Of a stretch of 64,000 nucleotides of DNA, positions 1 through 9,403 are shown one piece after another. Origin of the DNA: RBG-16-57-11 sp964503145 (lineage in GTDB: Bacteria > Chloroflexota > Anaerolineae > Anaerolineales > UBA4823). The position numbers and the translations under genes were made by a program. The DNA lies in the NCBI GenBank assembly GCA_964503145.1, contig CAZCYV010000001.1:868001-932000 (forward strand), read 5' to 3'. Each line of letters opens with the position of its first letter. Positions within the stretch are counted from its first letter, which is position 1. Under the pieces are notes generated by a model. It was not told the origin of the DNA, made no database searches, and saw only the letters and a program-made list of their open reading frames with translations.

Positions 1-88
1 CCATCAACATACTGGTGAGATAAGTGCTCCCATCACGCTCGATGAACAAGATGACAAACGGCGTCACCTGAGGGCGTAGATAAATCAC
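1..88 (-). CDS. Sulfotransferase, N-terminal fragment cut by window edge
   Basis: Only the first 29 codons lie in the window. A GTG at 88 is preceded by a strong AGGAGG ribosome site about nine bases upstream. The frame reads into a hydrophobic strand followed by ERDGSTYLTSMLM, which looks like the phosphosulfate-binding P-loop that opens PAPS-dependent sulfotransferases; the same position holds RSRTGSNFLRGLL in the next gene upstream. It follows the stop of that gene by 17 bases, so the two are probably co-transcribed. The family call rests on this loop alone, so a different P-loop transferase is possible. Confidence 0.55.
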   Translation of the reverse strand, partial: MIYLRPQVTPFVILFIERDGSTYLTSMLM

Positions 89-105
89 CGAAACATTCCT
101 CCTGC

Positions 106-954
106 TTACTCTTCGAAAAAGGACGCCCAGCGGCTATCGGAAAACATCTGCTTCAACTCCTGATAGTTTTCGATTGCCTTGGTTAAGGGCGTTTGAGACT
201 GTTTATGGGTCTCTGGTTTGATCAGTTCCAGGTTGGCCTCGACCCCCAGAAAATCCAGCACCTGTTTCATCACCGGACGGTAATCGGCCGCCAGGTCTTC
301 GTAAACGACTTCCAACAGGTCATGATCCTGGAAGAATTGGGCGTAGTCCTGCTGCCATTTCTGGGTCTGCTCGAAGTCCGTCAGGCATTCCGAATAGTCC
401 AGGCGCACCGATTTCGGCCTGGAAGCGCCGCCGCTGGTGTCCACCCAGATATCGCTCAGCATGGCCAGCTTGCGGGAGAGGTGCGTGCGCAAGATGTTGC
501 GGCGCGTGATATGCAAGACCTTGATCTCGCGGTGTTGACGCAAATATCCCCACACCGGCGTCCAGGCTTCATCCTGGGCGTGGTAATAGAAGATCTTGAA
601 GCCCACGGCGCGGATACGTGGTTGAAACTTCTTGAACACCCGTCTCTCTACGAACCTGACAGGTTCCTGGTGAAATTCCCGCATCAATCGAGCGTTGTTG
701 GAAAAGCCCGGCAATGCCCAGCCGATCTCTTTTTTGTTTTGGAAGATCTCGCCATAGACCACCACTTGCGGGTGCGAGTTGAGCAACCCGCGCAGAAAGT
801 TAGAACCGGTGCGCGAACGGCCGAGGATGATAAAGCGGGTATAGTCTTGTTTACCGGGCAAAATCCCATACTCCAACGCATAGTTAACCAGATAGGGCAG
901 CAATTTGTGCCTCCAGCCCAACAGCCTGTGCTTGACCGAACCAGAGAATTTCAA
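106..954 (-). CDS. Sulfotransferase, Stf0/NodH-like
   Basis: Predicted cytosolic PAPS-dependent sulfotransferase of about 282 residues, presumably sulfating a sugar in the polysaccharide made by this locus. The N-terminal strand-loop FIILGRSRTGSNFLRGLL is the 5'-phosphosulfate-binding motif, and HITRRNILRTHLSRKLA further on fits the 3'-phosphate-binding segment. The frame is open further upstream to an ATG at 1149, but that would overlap the neighbouring glycosyltransferase by 85 bases and adds low-complexity residues. A TTG at 954 has AGGA eight bases upstream and gives a normal family length, so I prefer it. The acceptor sugar cannot be read from sequence. Confidence 0.8.
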   Translation of the reverse strand: MKFSGSVKHRLLGWRHKLLPYLVNYALEYGILPGKQDYTRFIILGRSRTGSNFLRGLLNSHPQVVVYGEIFQNKKEIGWALPGFSNNARLMREFHQEPVRFVERRVFKKFQPRIRAVGFKIFYYHAQDEAWTPVWGYLRQHREIKVLHITRRNILRTHLSRKLAMLSDIWVDTSGGASRPKSVRLDYSECLTDFEQTQKWQQDYAQFFQDHDLLEVVYEDLAADYRPVMKQVLDFLGVEANLELIKPETHKQSQTPLTKAIENYQELKQMFSDSRWASFFEE

Positions 955-1064
955 CGGGTACGTCCTCGAAACTCGATATGCAACGCCCCTACCCGCCCGG
1001 CCAGTGCGATGACCTCCCAGAAGCCTGTTTCGGCTGGCCGGGCAGCTTGCGCCGGATACGCCCC

Positions 1065-2225
1065 TCAGGCGTACCTGGGGATCTTCTTCAGCCCACCCCG
1101 CAACGTGGATTTCAGCAGCACCGAGACCACCCCGCGGTTCGCCAGCCATGTCGGCCGATATTGCACCGCCCGTAGCATGAAATGTCGCGCCCGGGCGTAA
1201 TCTTCCGCCTGGTAGGAGCGAAAAGCAAGCTCCACCGCCGCCTGGCTCAAGCGCGCCCGGCGTTGAGCCTTCAGCACCGACAGGCTCTCCGGCAGGTGAT
1301 TGTAAACCAACTCCAGAAACGGCAAACGATCTTTGACCTTGGGCGAATCAGACAACCCTAGCAGGCGTTTGGCCATCATCTCGCCATCGTTATCGAGCAG
1401 GCTCGGATCCAGGCGCACTGCCTCGGCCAGGGCGTCGGCGCCTTCCTGGGTCTCCCCTGTGCGGAATGCCTGGATGGCAGCGCGCAGATAGGCATTGCTA
1501 TAGGCTTTGTCCTTGAGGTCCAGCCATTCCTGCGGCAGATCTGGGTCGCTATAGACTTTCTTCAACACAGCAAAGGTGGCTGCAGTCATGCGCTCTTTGT
1601 CGCGGGTCATCTGACGGGTGTGGAAGCGGTACAACGACACCGGATGCGGCACCCAGCCCATACGACAGCCAGCGCGCGCCAGGCGCAGCCACATATCCCA
1701 ATCCTCATACGCCTGCAGGCTTTCATCGAACAGGCCAACCTTTTGCTGCCAATCGCGCCGCAACAGCACGCTGCACACATGGAGTGGATTCCATAACAAC
1801 AAATGGGCCGGGTTTTCGGGGAGCGGGGTGTCGAATACCTTGCCCAATGGAAGGGCGTTCTCGTCGATCAGGACCGCCTGACCGGCGACGAACCCTAATT
1901 CTGGGTCGCGCTGCATGGCATTGAGCAGCGTTTCGAGTTTATCGGCGACGAACAGATCGTCCGAATCCAGGAAGGTCAGATACTCGCCGCTGGAGCGCAG
2001 AATGCCGGTGTTGCGCGCCGCCGGCAGGCCGCGGTTTTCCTGATGAATGTAGCGCACGCGCGGATCAGAGAAGCTGCAAGCCACCTGGGCGGTCTTATCC
2101 GTGGAGCCATCATCGACGACGATGACCTCGAAATCTGGATAAGTCTGGTCGAGGACGCTCTGAATCGCCTCGCCCAGGTAGTGACCTTGATTGTAAGCGG
2201 GGATAATTACACTGATGGTTGCCAT
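1065..2225 (-). CDS. Family 2 glycosyltransferase with helical C-terminal region
   Basis: GT-A fold glycosyltransferase, 386 residues. It opens directly with the nucleotide-sugar-binding strand SVIIPAYNQGHYLGEAI, has VVDDGSTD near residue 38 and the metal-binding FLDSDD near residue 87. The region after about residue 230 is helical and repetitive, like the tails of several GT2 proteins in this cluster. It overlaps the upstream membrane protein gene by 19 bases and so belongs to the same operon. Donor and acceptor are unknown; a role in assembling the repeat unit of the exported glycan is inferred from context. Confidence 0.85.
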   Translation of the reverse strand: MATISVIIPAYNQGHYLGEAIQSVLDQTYPDFEVIVVDDGSTDKTAQVACSFSDPRVRYIHQENRGLPAARNTGILRSSGEYLTFLDSDDLFVADKLETLLNAMQRDPELGFVAGQAVLIDENALPLGKVFDTPLPENPAHLLLWNPLHVCSVLLRRDWQQKVGLFDESLQAYEDWDMWLRLARAGCRMGWVPHPVSLYRFHTRQMTRDKERMTAATFAVLKKVYSDPDLPQEWLDLKDKAYSNAYLRAAIQAFRTGETQEGADALAEAVRLDPSLLDNDGEMMAKRLLGLSDSPKVKDRLPFLELVYNHLPESLSVLKAQRRARLSQAAVELAFRSYQAEDYARARHFMLRAVQYRPTWLANRGVVSVLLKSTLRGGLKKIPRYA

Positions 2226-3850
2226 AGGTCTGTCGAATTCTGCTCTTTTATACCATAGATTACCCCATCCGCAGTCTGCTCCAATACATTCAGGCCCAGG
2301 GTCTCCTGAATCTCTCGGGCGCTGGGCAACGTCGAGCGCAGCATGGGGTCGAAATAGACAATGATACCGCCCTGGCTCAAGAGTTGCTCTTTCAATTCGA
2401 GCAACTCGGCTTCGTACTGATCGTTGGGGCGCTGGTTGGCGCTTTCATACTTCTTGGGCATCCCGAGCACAAAGCGCTGGGTATATAGATATAGCGCTTC
2501 GGGGGCATTGGTATAGACCGCCTGATCGGCAGGGTAGCGCCTCAAGGCAGCCAGGGTGGGCGATTCGCGCCACCAGCGGCTGGTGAACCCAATCCCGTCG
2601 GCATAACTGTTTTGGATAAAGTCCAGCGAGGATCTGGCAGAAACCGCCAAAAAGACAAAGCCCACTCCGAGCAGGGCGAAGCGCAAGACCGCCGGCTTAC
2701 CCAGCCACTTCAGGCCCTGGTGCAGGAAGTAAACCGCCAGGATTACGCCCGCCGCATGCACCGGCGAGAGGATGCGCGAGTCGAGCGGGGTGTTGGCGTC
2801 CAGGAAGGTCAGCGAGGCCAGCAGGAAGGCCAGGTAAAGCGGGACAAAGAGCAACAGGATACGGATCAAGGCGGGCAGGTTCGCCAGGGTCAGCCAGCTT
2901 AGCCATCCTACGCTCTGCCTGTGGCGGGAAATCACCACGGCCGCGATGAGCAGGCCAAACGCCAGGTAGGGCAGAGCCTTGATCGCCCCCGAACGGTCGG
3001 CCGGAATCAGGAACCACGAGCCCAGGGTGGTCAGCGCCCAACCGATCTGCTGGCGGCTGATCGGATGGAAGAACAATTCACGGTTCACGGCGGTGCCGGC
3101 AACGAGCGAATTGCGCAAGAGCCAGAGGGCCAATGGTCCAAAGGCGATCGACCCAAAAGAGGCCGCGTTCAACAATCTGTGGCGAAACTGGCGCGGGGAA
3201 AACAGCAAGATCGAAAGCACCCCGGCGGCAATCAGCACTACCCCAATATATCGCGTGAGCGAGGCCAGCGCGATCATCAGCGCCGACCCGATCAGGTATC
3301 CTGTTTCCGAGCGATCCAGATAGCGACCCAGGCTCCACAGACCGGATAACCCAAGAAAAATGAACAACGCCTCGCTCCAGGCCATGCTGTGGATTTCGAT
3401 CCAGACGATCGGGCTAAGGATCAGCCCGGCTGCCAGGATGGCCGCCAGGTACGCCTCAGCCGTCCGCTCCTGGATCAAATCCAGCACCAAGTATCCGACC
3501 AGCAGGATGTTGCCGAAAAAGAGCAGGGCGTTCAGCCAGCGCGCTCCCAATAGAGGGTCAGGGCCAATAAGATCGATCACTGCGAGCGCCGCAGAATAGA
3601 ACGGCGCATGATGCGTGATGGCTTCGGCTGCTGCGGCATCAGTGGTCATGCTGAAGCCGCGACCTGCAGCCAGACTGCGCGCGCCGACGATATACACCAC
3701 CGAGTCCGGCGAGGTCCCCGCGCCCCAGCGCGTGGCCAGCAACACGCCGAAAAAGCCCATGAGCGCCAGGGTTAGCAACGCAAACTGCGCCAGCAGATAT
3801 GGATTGAAAGCCGAAGCGGTGGATGTAGAGGGTTTCCTCAGCGATGACAT
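2207..3850 (-). CDS. Multispanning GT-C type glycosyltransferase-like membrane protein
   Basis: 547-residue integral membrane protein with roughly ten to twelve hydrophobic segments and a C-terminal extracytoplasmic tail. The first loop after TM1 contains GTSPDSVVYIVGARSLAAG, the place where PMT/ArnT-type (GT39/GT83) enzymes carry their catalytic acidic residue. Such enzymes transfer sugars from polyprenyl-phosphate carriers on the outer face of the membrane. The ATG at 3850 follows the previous gene's stop with no gap, and the 3' end overlaps the next glycosyltransferase, so it sits inside a coupled operon. The subfamily is not certain from sequence alone. Confidence 0.7.
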   Translation of the reverse strand: MSSLRKPSTSTASAFNPYLLAQFALLTLALMGFFGVLLATRWGAGTSPDSVVYIVGARSLAAGRGFSMTTDAAAAEAITHHAPFYSAALAVIDLIGPDPLLGARWLNALLFFGNILLVGYLVLDLIQERTAEAYLAAILAAGLILSPIVWIEIHSMAWSEALFIFLGLSGLWSLGRYLDRSETGYLIGSALMIALASLTRYIGVVLIAAGVLSILLFSPRQFRHRLLNAASFGSIAFGPLALWLLRNSLVAGTAVNRELFFHPISRQQIGWALTTLGSWFLIPADRSGAIKALPYLAFGLLIAAVVISRHRQSVGWLSWLTLANLPALIRILLLFVPLYLAFLLASLTFLDANTPLDSRILSPVHAAGVILAVYFLHQGLKWLGKPAVLRFALLGVGFVFLAVSARSSLDFIQNSYADGIGFTSRWWRESPTLAALRRYPADQAVYTNAPEALYLYTQRFVLGMPKKYESANQRPNDQYEAELLELKEQLLSQGGIIVYFDPMLRSTLPSAREIQETLGLNVLEQTADGVIYGIKEQNSTDLWQPSV

Positions 3851-5053
3851 CTACGGACGGCTATTCTGAATGAGGCGGGCACTCAGTGTGTTTTTCATCT
3901 TGCGCAGGCTTTGCTTCACTAAAATAGAAGCAATGCCCCGGTTGGCCAGCCAGGCAGGGTCATAGCGGACGCCCTTCCAGATCAGCTTGAGATCAAAGGT
4001 CTGCGAGGGCGAATTTTGGGCGCGGGCAAAGGCTTCCTGGATGTACTTCTCCGCCAGCAGGCGCGCTCTCTGCTGCGCCAGATTGCGGCGCCTGGGGAGT
4101 AGATCCCGAAACAGGCCCTCGATATCCGCGATGGTTGCATCGAACGATTGCTCAGGGAGATAACGGTTGATGATCTCGCCTAGTGGCGGATCTACAGCAC
4201 CAGCGCTGAGCAAATCCGGACGATAGCGCTGGGCGATCGCCAGACACCTCAGGGCATGCACCAGTTGACCGCTCAGGCAGGCCAGGATGGCAGCCCGCAA
4301 ATAATCCCGCGCGATGTATTCGATAAATTCCGGCGGAAGATGTACCCCAAAGCGGCGCATCGCGGCTTGCTCTAAAGAGCGCACCTTGCAATAGAGCTGC
4401 CAGTAGCGGCTGGTGACGCTGACCGAATTCGGATGCTGGCGATAGCGGTACAGGGGCCGTTCCAGATTGGCCATCTGAGTGACTTCGGACAGACGCAGGC
4501 AAAGATCGTAATCCTCGGCGGTCGAGTAGTGCTCTACAAAATAGTAGCCCGCCCGTTCGAACGCCTCTCGTCTGACCAGAATGGTGGGGCCGCAGAAGCA
4601 CATGTAATCTGGCAGGGCGGCCTGTATCTCCTCATTGGTCAAGGGGAACGACGAGACCGCAAATTCGTTCCCCTGATGATCAATGTACACGACATTCGTC
4701 CCCACTGCGCCAACCTCGGGATGCTGGCGCAGGAAGTTCACCTGCTCCGCCAGGCGCTCTGGGAACATGATGTCGTCGCTATCATGGCGAGTGAGGTAAT
4801 CGCCGCTGGCAATGCGCAGACCCGCATTCAGCGCCGCGCTGGCTCCCCGGTTGATGGGACATTCGATAGTCTTGACGCGTGGATCGAGGGCAGCATATTC
4901 CTGGGCTATCTGGCGGGAGTCATCTGTAGAAGCGTCATCGATGATGATCAGTTCGAAATTTTCATACGGCTGATACAACACACCTTCGATAGCCTGGCGC
5001 AGAAATTCGCCGCTATTGTAGGTGCACATCAAAACGCTCACCTTTTCATTCAT
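3851..5053 (-). CDS. Family 2 glycosyltransferase
   Basis: About 400 residues from the ATG at 5053, which overlaps the upstream gene's 3' end by eight bases; a start eight codons further upstream is possible but less likely. The N-terminus SVLMCTYNSGEFLRQAI, the IIDDASTDD motif and RHDSDD are the nucleotide-binding and metal-binding elements of GT2 enzymes. The C-terminal 150 residues are helical and end like the neighbouring paralogues with a conserved 'LANRGIASILVK' type segment also found near the end of the 1065-2225 product. The two are probably paralogues. Confidence 0.85.
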   Translation of the reverse strand: MNEKVSVLMCTYNSGEFLRQAIEGVLYQPYENFELIIIDDASTDDSRQIAQEYAALDPRVKTIECPINRGASAALNAGLRIASGDYLTRHDSDDIMFPERLAEQVNFLRQHPEVGAVGTNVVYIDHQGNEFAVSSFPLTNEEIQAALPDYMCFCGPTILVRREAFERAGYYFVEHYSTAEDYDLCLRLSEVTQMANLERPLYRYRQHPNSVSVTSRYWQLYCKVRSLEQAAMRRFGVHLPPEFIEYIARDYLRAAILACLSGQLVHALRCLAIAQRYRPDLLSAGAVDPPLGEIINRYLPEQSFDATIADIEGLFRDLLPRRRNLAQQRARLLAEKYIQEAFARAQNSPSQTFDLKLIWKGVRYDPAWLANRGIASILVKQSLRKMKNTLSARLIQNSRP

Positions 5054-6149
5054 CCTCTGACCTTTGGGAGCGCGCAAATCTACGGATGAACGGCCGCCAC
5101 CGACCGTTGAAGGTCGATTCCACCCCCATCAATACCAGCCCCCGGTTGCGGATGTGCTGAGGGTTATTTCTGATCATCCCACGCCACGCAGTCCAGGCGC
5201 CAGGGTAATTCCCGCTCCGATAGCTGGTGATCATGTAGTGGCTATAAACGCGATCGTACAATTCCTTCTTCCACTGTGGTGGCATCGAGTCGTGCCGCTT
5301 CAGCGAGGCCCAGGCTGCGTCAAGGTAATCCAGCGCCGCTTCGATCGAACCCAGGGCGATCGCCTGGTCGTAAAGTTCGTTCATCAGCCTGGCCCAACTC
5401 TCGTTTAGATTGGCCCGAATGGCCTGGCTGTAGCGATATTCCAGGTAAGGGTCGAGCCTCTCGAAGAGATCGATGCTGGCCGTCTGCCGCTCCAACAACT
5501 CCATCGAACTCCAGATGCCTGCCCCGTGGACGCGATAAACGGCCATCACCTCGTCGATGAAGCCGATCTTGCCGTGTCTGGCGGCGATGACGGACATCAG
5601 CCAGTCCAACATATTGAGCGAGTAAGTCCACTCCGGAAATTCATCGATCGATCCATTGCGCAACACCACCGAGCAGGTGGGGATGAAATTGGTGCTCATC
5701 AGGTCTTCTAGCGTGAACACCGGCCTGACCTCTTCCGGCCGCATCACCTTCGGCGGACGAGAGCTATCCTCATAGATTCTCAACACACTGTGGAAAGAGA
5801 TCGCAAAATCGGGGTGCTGATCCAGGAAATCGACCTGCTTCTGCAGTTTGTCTTCCGCAGTCCAGTAATCGTCCCCATCCAGCAGGGCGATATATTCCCC
5901 CTGGCAGGCCTGAAATGAGCGGATGCTGTTTTGGATCATCCCCAGGTTGTGGTCGGTGGTCAGCAAGCGGATCTTATCCGGATGCTCTCTTTGCAGGGCG
6001 AGAAGGATCTCCAGCGTCCGATCGGTTGAGCAGTCTTCGCCAACGACGATCTCGAAGTCGAAGTTCGTGCGCTGCGCCAGGGCGCTGCGCACCGACTGCT
6101 CGATGTAAGCCTCGTGGTTATAGGCAAGTAAGGAAACGCTGAGTTTCAT
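5046..6149 (-). CDS. Family 2 glycosyltransferase
   Basis: 367-residue GT2 protein. SVSLLAYNHEAYIEQSV at the N-terminus, VVGEDCSTD near residue 37 and LLDGDDYW near residue 91 mark the donor-binding site. The sequence EDCSTDRT is typical of the subgroup often called glycosyltransferase family A proteins of surface glycan loci. The tail ends with RNRGLVLMGVESTFNG, resembling the ends of the two GT2 paralogues at 1065 and 3851, so this locus seems to have grown by duplication of one glycosyltransferase. Sugar specificity is unknown. Confidence 0.85.
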   Translation of the reverse strand: MKLSVSLLAYNHEAYIEQSVRSALAQRTNFDFEIVVGEDCSTDRTLEILLALQREHPDKIRLLTTDHNLGMIQNSIRSFQACQGEYIALLDGDDYWTAEDKLQKQVDFLDQHPDFAISFHSVLRIYEDSSRPPKVMRPEEVRPVFTLEDLMSTNFIPTCSVVLRNGSIDEFPEWTYSLNMLDWLMSVIAARHGKIGFIDEVMAVYRVHGAGIWSSMELLERQTASIDLFERLDPYLEYRYSQAIRANLNESWARLMNELYDQAIALGSIEAALDYLDAAWASLKRHDSMPPQWKKELYDRVYSHYMITSYRSGNYPGAWTAWRGMIRNNPQHIRNRGLVLMGVESTFNGRWRPFIRRFARSQRSEDE

Positions 6150-6155
6150 CGCTTC

Positions 6156-7121
6156 TCAGTGATGCAATGACGCCGGCCTCAGCACGCTCATCAGGTAGAG
6201 CGCCAACCCGCCCAGAAGTCCCTGGGCAAAGGCGCGCCGCTTTTTGAGAGCGAATTTTATCCGAGCGGCGCGATCTTGGGAGCGGTGGTGGGCCTGAATC
6301 TCATTCGAGATGCCCTGCCAGCGATGCTTCAAAAACGATCTTGCTAACCGGTCGCCCTTCAAGGTGTAGTAAAACCAGGTGGCGACGACCCCGATGCGAT
6401 AATCGTCCTGCAAACGGGCGTTTTGCGCCCCATCGATCCAGTTATCATGATAGACCAACACGTCCGGAGCGTAAACCAACTGGCAGTTAGCGCGCAACAG
6501 GCGATAATGAAATTCCGTATCGTCGGCAGAGCGCAGCCATCCACCTGGGCCTAAATAGGTGATGAACAAACCGTGACGATCGAAGACCGAGCGCCTGAAG
6601 CTCATATTGTTTCCAGATCCCAGGTTGGCCACCGGCAGGCAGGGCTGATCGTAGATGGCAGCTTCATCCTTCGAGAACAGCGCCGAACAGAAGTAAGGGC
6701 CAGGCTTTTCTGCATAGGTGGCTTCGCCGTAGCGCGTCTTCTTTCGATGGTGGACGACCTGTTCATCCTGACGGGCATAGGCCAGCACCCGGCCAAACAC
6801 GCCATCGGCCTGGGGATGAGCGCGGAACGTAGCCTGGATGTTCTGGAGCCAGTCTTTGGTGACCAGGCAATCGTCATCGGTAAAACACAGAAGGTTCCCA
6901 CGCGCAAGCTCGATGGCCTGATTTCTGGCCCTGGCCAATCCTCTGCCTTTGAGCCAGAAATAGCGCAAGATCGGGTGTTTTTCTAATTCGCTCGCCCCAT
7001 CGGATTGATCGATGATGACGATCTCGCAAGAGTCTCCCAGGTCCGCCTCCAGCAGGGCCGCTACGCAGGCTTTCAGCTTTTCGGGTCGGTTCCGGGTGCA
7101 TACCAGCACGCTGCATTCCAT
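6156..7121 (-). CDS. Family 2 glycosyltransferase
   Basis: 321 residues, beginning with SVLVCTRNRPEKLKACV, followed by IIDQSDG and the metal site FTDDDC. The middle has NNMSFRRSVF and a GGWLRSADDTEF segment, which is the usual acceptor-side acidic motif of rhamnosyltransferase-like GT2 proteins. The C-terminus has one short hydrophobic stretch (about residues 298-315) that could associate with the membrane. It lies six bases from the next gene, in the same operon. Substrates are not identifiable. Confidence 0.83.
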   Translation of the reverse strand: MECSVLVCTRNRPEKLKACVAALLEADLGDSCEIVIIDQSDGASELEKHPILRYFWLKGRGLARARNQAIELARGNLLCFTDDDCLVTKDWLQNIQATFRAHPQADGVFGRVLAYARQDEQVVHHRKKTRYGEATYAEKPGPYFCSALFSKDEAAIYDQPCLPVANLGSGNNMSFRRSVFDRHGLFITYLGPGGWLRSADDTEFHYRLLRANCQLVYAPDVLVYHDNWIDGAQNARLQDDYRIGVVATWFYYTLKGDRLARSFLKHRWQGISNEIQAHHRSQDRAARIKFALKKRRAFAQGLLGGLALYLMSVLRPASLHH

Positions 7122-7180
7122 GCAGATTTCCTATCCAGTCCTGGGTAGCAGCGCCTCTCGCCAGAAAAAACCGCTTTGCC

Positions 7181-8380
7181 TCAGCGCAATCGCTCGGCGA
7201 TCTGTTGGCCGTTTGCGAGCACGAACTGGATCAGGCGAGCGATGCGTTCGATCTCCGGTTGGCCTACCGAAGTCCCATTGGGCAGGGACATCACCCGCCT
7301 CGCCAGTCGCTCGGTTTGCGGCAACATTGATCGGGCTTGAGGGTACAGCGTTCGATAAGGCTCCATCCGATGGCAACCGGGGTAAAAATAGCGTCGCGCC
7401 AGGACGTTCTCGGCGTGCAAAACCTGTACCAGGCGATCCCGGTCGAGGCCCGCGGTCTGCGCATCGATTTCCAGCACCACGTACTGGTAGTTGTTCTTCT
7501 CCTGCTCATTATAGACGATTATTTCGACGCCGGGCAGCCCAGACAGCGCCTCCCGATAAAAATGATAGTTTTGGCGATTTCTGCCAACGAACTCATCCAT
7601 GCTTTCCAGGCTGGTCAGGCCCATTGCGGCTGAGATTTCGGTCATCTTGCCGTTGGTGCCGATGTGCCGCACATCGTCGTAATCTACGAAGCCGAAGTTC
7701 TTCATCAGGCGGATTTTGGTCGCCAGTTCGTCGTTATTGGTCACCACAGCCCCACCTTCGAAGGTGTTGAGGAATTTCGTGGCGTGAAAGCTGAACACCT
7801 CGGCGTCGCCAAAGTTCCCCAGCATCGTCCCATTATGGGTGCAGGCGAAGGCGTGGGCGGCGTCGAAGAGCAGCTTGAGGCCGTGCGCCTGGGCAATCTG
7901 GCTGAGCGCCTCCACTTCGCACGCCCGCCCCCACACGTGCACGCCGATGATCCCGCTGGTGCGCGGCGTGATCAACTCGACCACCCGCTCAGGGTCGAGG
8001 TTATGCGTGTGGGGATTTACATCGCAAAACACCGGCGTGATTTCCTGCCATTGCAGCGCATGGGCCGTGGCGACAAAGGTGAAGGAAGGCACAATCACCT
8101 CCCCCATCAGGCCCAACGCTCGAATGGCGATTTCCAGGGCGATCGTCGCATTGCAGATGGCGATGCAATGCCGAACGCCGACCAGCTCGGCAATACGCTG
8201 CTCGAATTCCTGCACCAATGGCCCATCGTTAGTCAACCAGCGCCGATCCAGCAGGTCGTTGAAGCGCTCCAACAGCCTGCGACGGTCGCCGATGTTCGGC
8301 CGTCCCACGTGCAGCTTCTCGCAAAAAGCCGGAGCGCCGCCAAAAATCGCCAGTTCGTCAATCGAATGCTTGAGGTTCAC
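7181..8380 (-). CDS. DegT/DnrJ/EryC1/StrS-family sugar aminotransferase
   Basis: 399-residue PLP-dependent aminotransferase of the family that converts keto-sugar nucleotides to amino sugars. The cofactor-binding region has LLFDAAHAFA and the Schiff-base lysine lies in SFHATKFLNTFEGG. The start is a GTG at 8380 with an AGGGG-like ribosome site. It sits between glycosyltransferase and acyltransferase genes, which fits production of an amino sugar that is then acylated. Members of this fold also include dehydratases; the intact lysine argues for an aminotransferase. Confidence 0.88.
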   Translation of the reverse strand: MNLKHSIDELAIFGGAPAFCEKLHVGRPNIGDRRRLLERFNDLLDRRWLTNDGPLVQEFEQRIAELVGVRHCIAICNATIALEIAIRALGLMGEVIVPSFTFVATAHALQWQEITPVFCDVNPHTHNLDPERVVELITPRTSGIIGVHVWGRACEVEALSQIAQAHGLKLLFDAAHAFACTHNGTMLGNFGDAEVFSFHATKFLNTFEGGAVVTNNDELATKIRLMKNFGFVDYDDVRHIGTNGKMTEISAAMGLTSLESMDEFVGRNRQNYHFYREALSGLPGVEIIVYNEQEKNNYQYVVLEIDAQTAGLDRDRLVQVLHAENVLARRYFYPGCHRMEPYRTLYPQARSMLPQTERLARRVMSLPNGTSVGQPEIERIARLIQFVLANGQQIAERLR

Positions 8381-8460
8381 CCTTTCACCCCTACTTCGAG
8401 CATTTCAGCCATCAGCGCCTCATCCGCCATTCTGTATGCCGCCCATCTCAGCGCTCTCCC

Positions 8461-9375
8461 CTAGCCGAACTCGCCCTGGCGGTAGGCCGGAAAGTAGCTC
8501 GCTCCCGCCAGCCCCCGCGCCTCGGCGATGGCCGCATATCTCTGCGGATTGAAAATCCGCCCACAAAAATAAGTCCAGCGCGTCCCCGTCGCCCAGTGCA
8601 ACTTGTACTCCTTTAAACCGTCGTGTTCCTGATCTTTCAGACCGGAGGCGCCGCCCATGTTGAACCAGCGCGCCACTGAGGCCAGGTGCTCAATGGCGAA
8701 CGCGTCCAGCGCATATGAAGCGCCGAGACGATAGCCAAGCTCGTCAAAGGCGATCAAATGGCCATACGCGACTTCGCCTTGCAGATACACCAGCTGGATG
8801 CCGACCGTCTGCCCCTGGTACGCAGCGCGATACATCACCAGGCCGGGGATTTGCAGTTGCTGGGAGAACGCCCATGGAGAGAAGGCGCGCAAAGAGCGGA
8901 TGCGGTAACGCGCGATCAATACATCGTACAGTCTGACCCAGTCTTCCAGGTAGTCCAGCGGCTCTGGGCAGACTTCCACCGTCAGGCATGCGAAGGCTTT
9001 GCGGATCCTCTTGCGGGTGGTCTTGTCCAGCCTTTTGTTCTTCCAGTTTTGCAGATCGACAATGTAGTGTTCTTTGAAGGGGAACACCACATCGCCGAAA
9101 CATCTTTGCAAATAGGCCTGATCGTAGGCCCCAAAAGGGTCGGTCACCAACCCCAGGCACACCAGATCGTCGCCAATTTCGTCCAGGTCTTGCCCCAGGC
9201 GAGACCAATCCTGACAGACGAACAGCGGATAGCAGCCCATGGCATCGCGGTCTTCGAAGCCATCGATCGGTCGCTCCAGGATCCACCCGCCGCAGGCGGG
9301 GAGCTGGCGCGGCGCGCCGAACTCCTTGAACGAAGCCGCGTAGGCGGGGTGCAGGTAGCCGGTTAGATTTTTCAT
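8461..9375 (-). CDS. BioF2-like GNAT acyltransferase
   Basis: 304 residues from the ATG at 9375; the longer open frame upstream looks like non-coding extension. The central part, roughly residues 110-250, has the double-GNAT pattern of FemAB/BioF2-type acetyltransferases, including a segment around AYQGQTVGIQLVYLQGEVAY and YALDAFAIEHLASVARWFNMGG. In polysaccharide loci these proteins often act with a DegT aminotransferase to acylate an amino sugar, and here they are direct neighbours. This functional pairing is inference; the donor could be acyl-CoA or an aminoacyl group. Confidence 0.6.
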   Translation of the reverse strand: MKNLTGYLHPAYAASFKEFGAPRQLPACGGWILERPIDGFEDRDAMGCYPLFVCQDWSRLGQDLDEIGDDLVCLGLVTDPFGAYDQAYLQRCFGDVVFPFKEHYIVDLQNWKNKRLDKTTRKRIRKAFACLTVEVCPEPLDYLEDWVRLYDVLIARYRIRSLRAFSPWAFSQQLQIPGLVMYRAAYQGQTVGIQLVYLQGEVAYGHLIAFDELGYRLGASYALDAFAIEHLASVARWFNMGGASGLKDQEHDGLKEYKLHWATGTRWTYFCGRIFNPQRYAAIAEARGLAGASYFPAYRQGEFG

Positions 9376-9403
9376 TCGCCCTGATCGGAGTGCTGCAAAA
9401 GGA

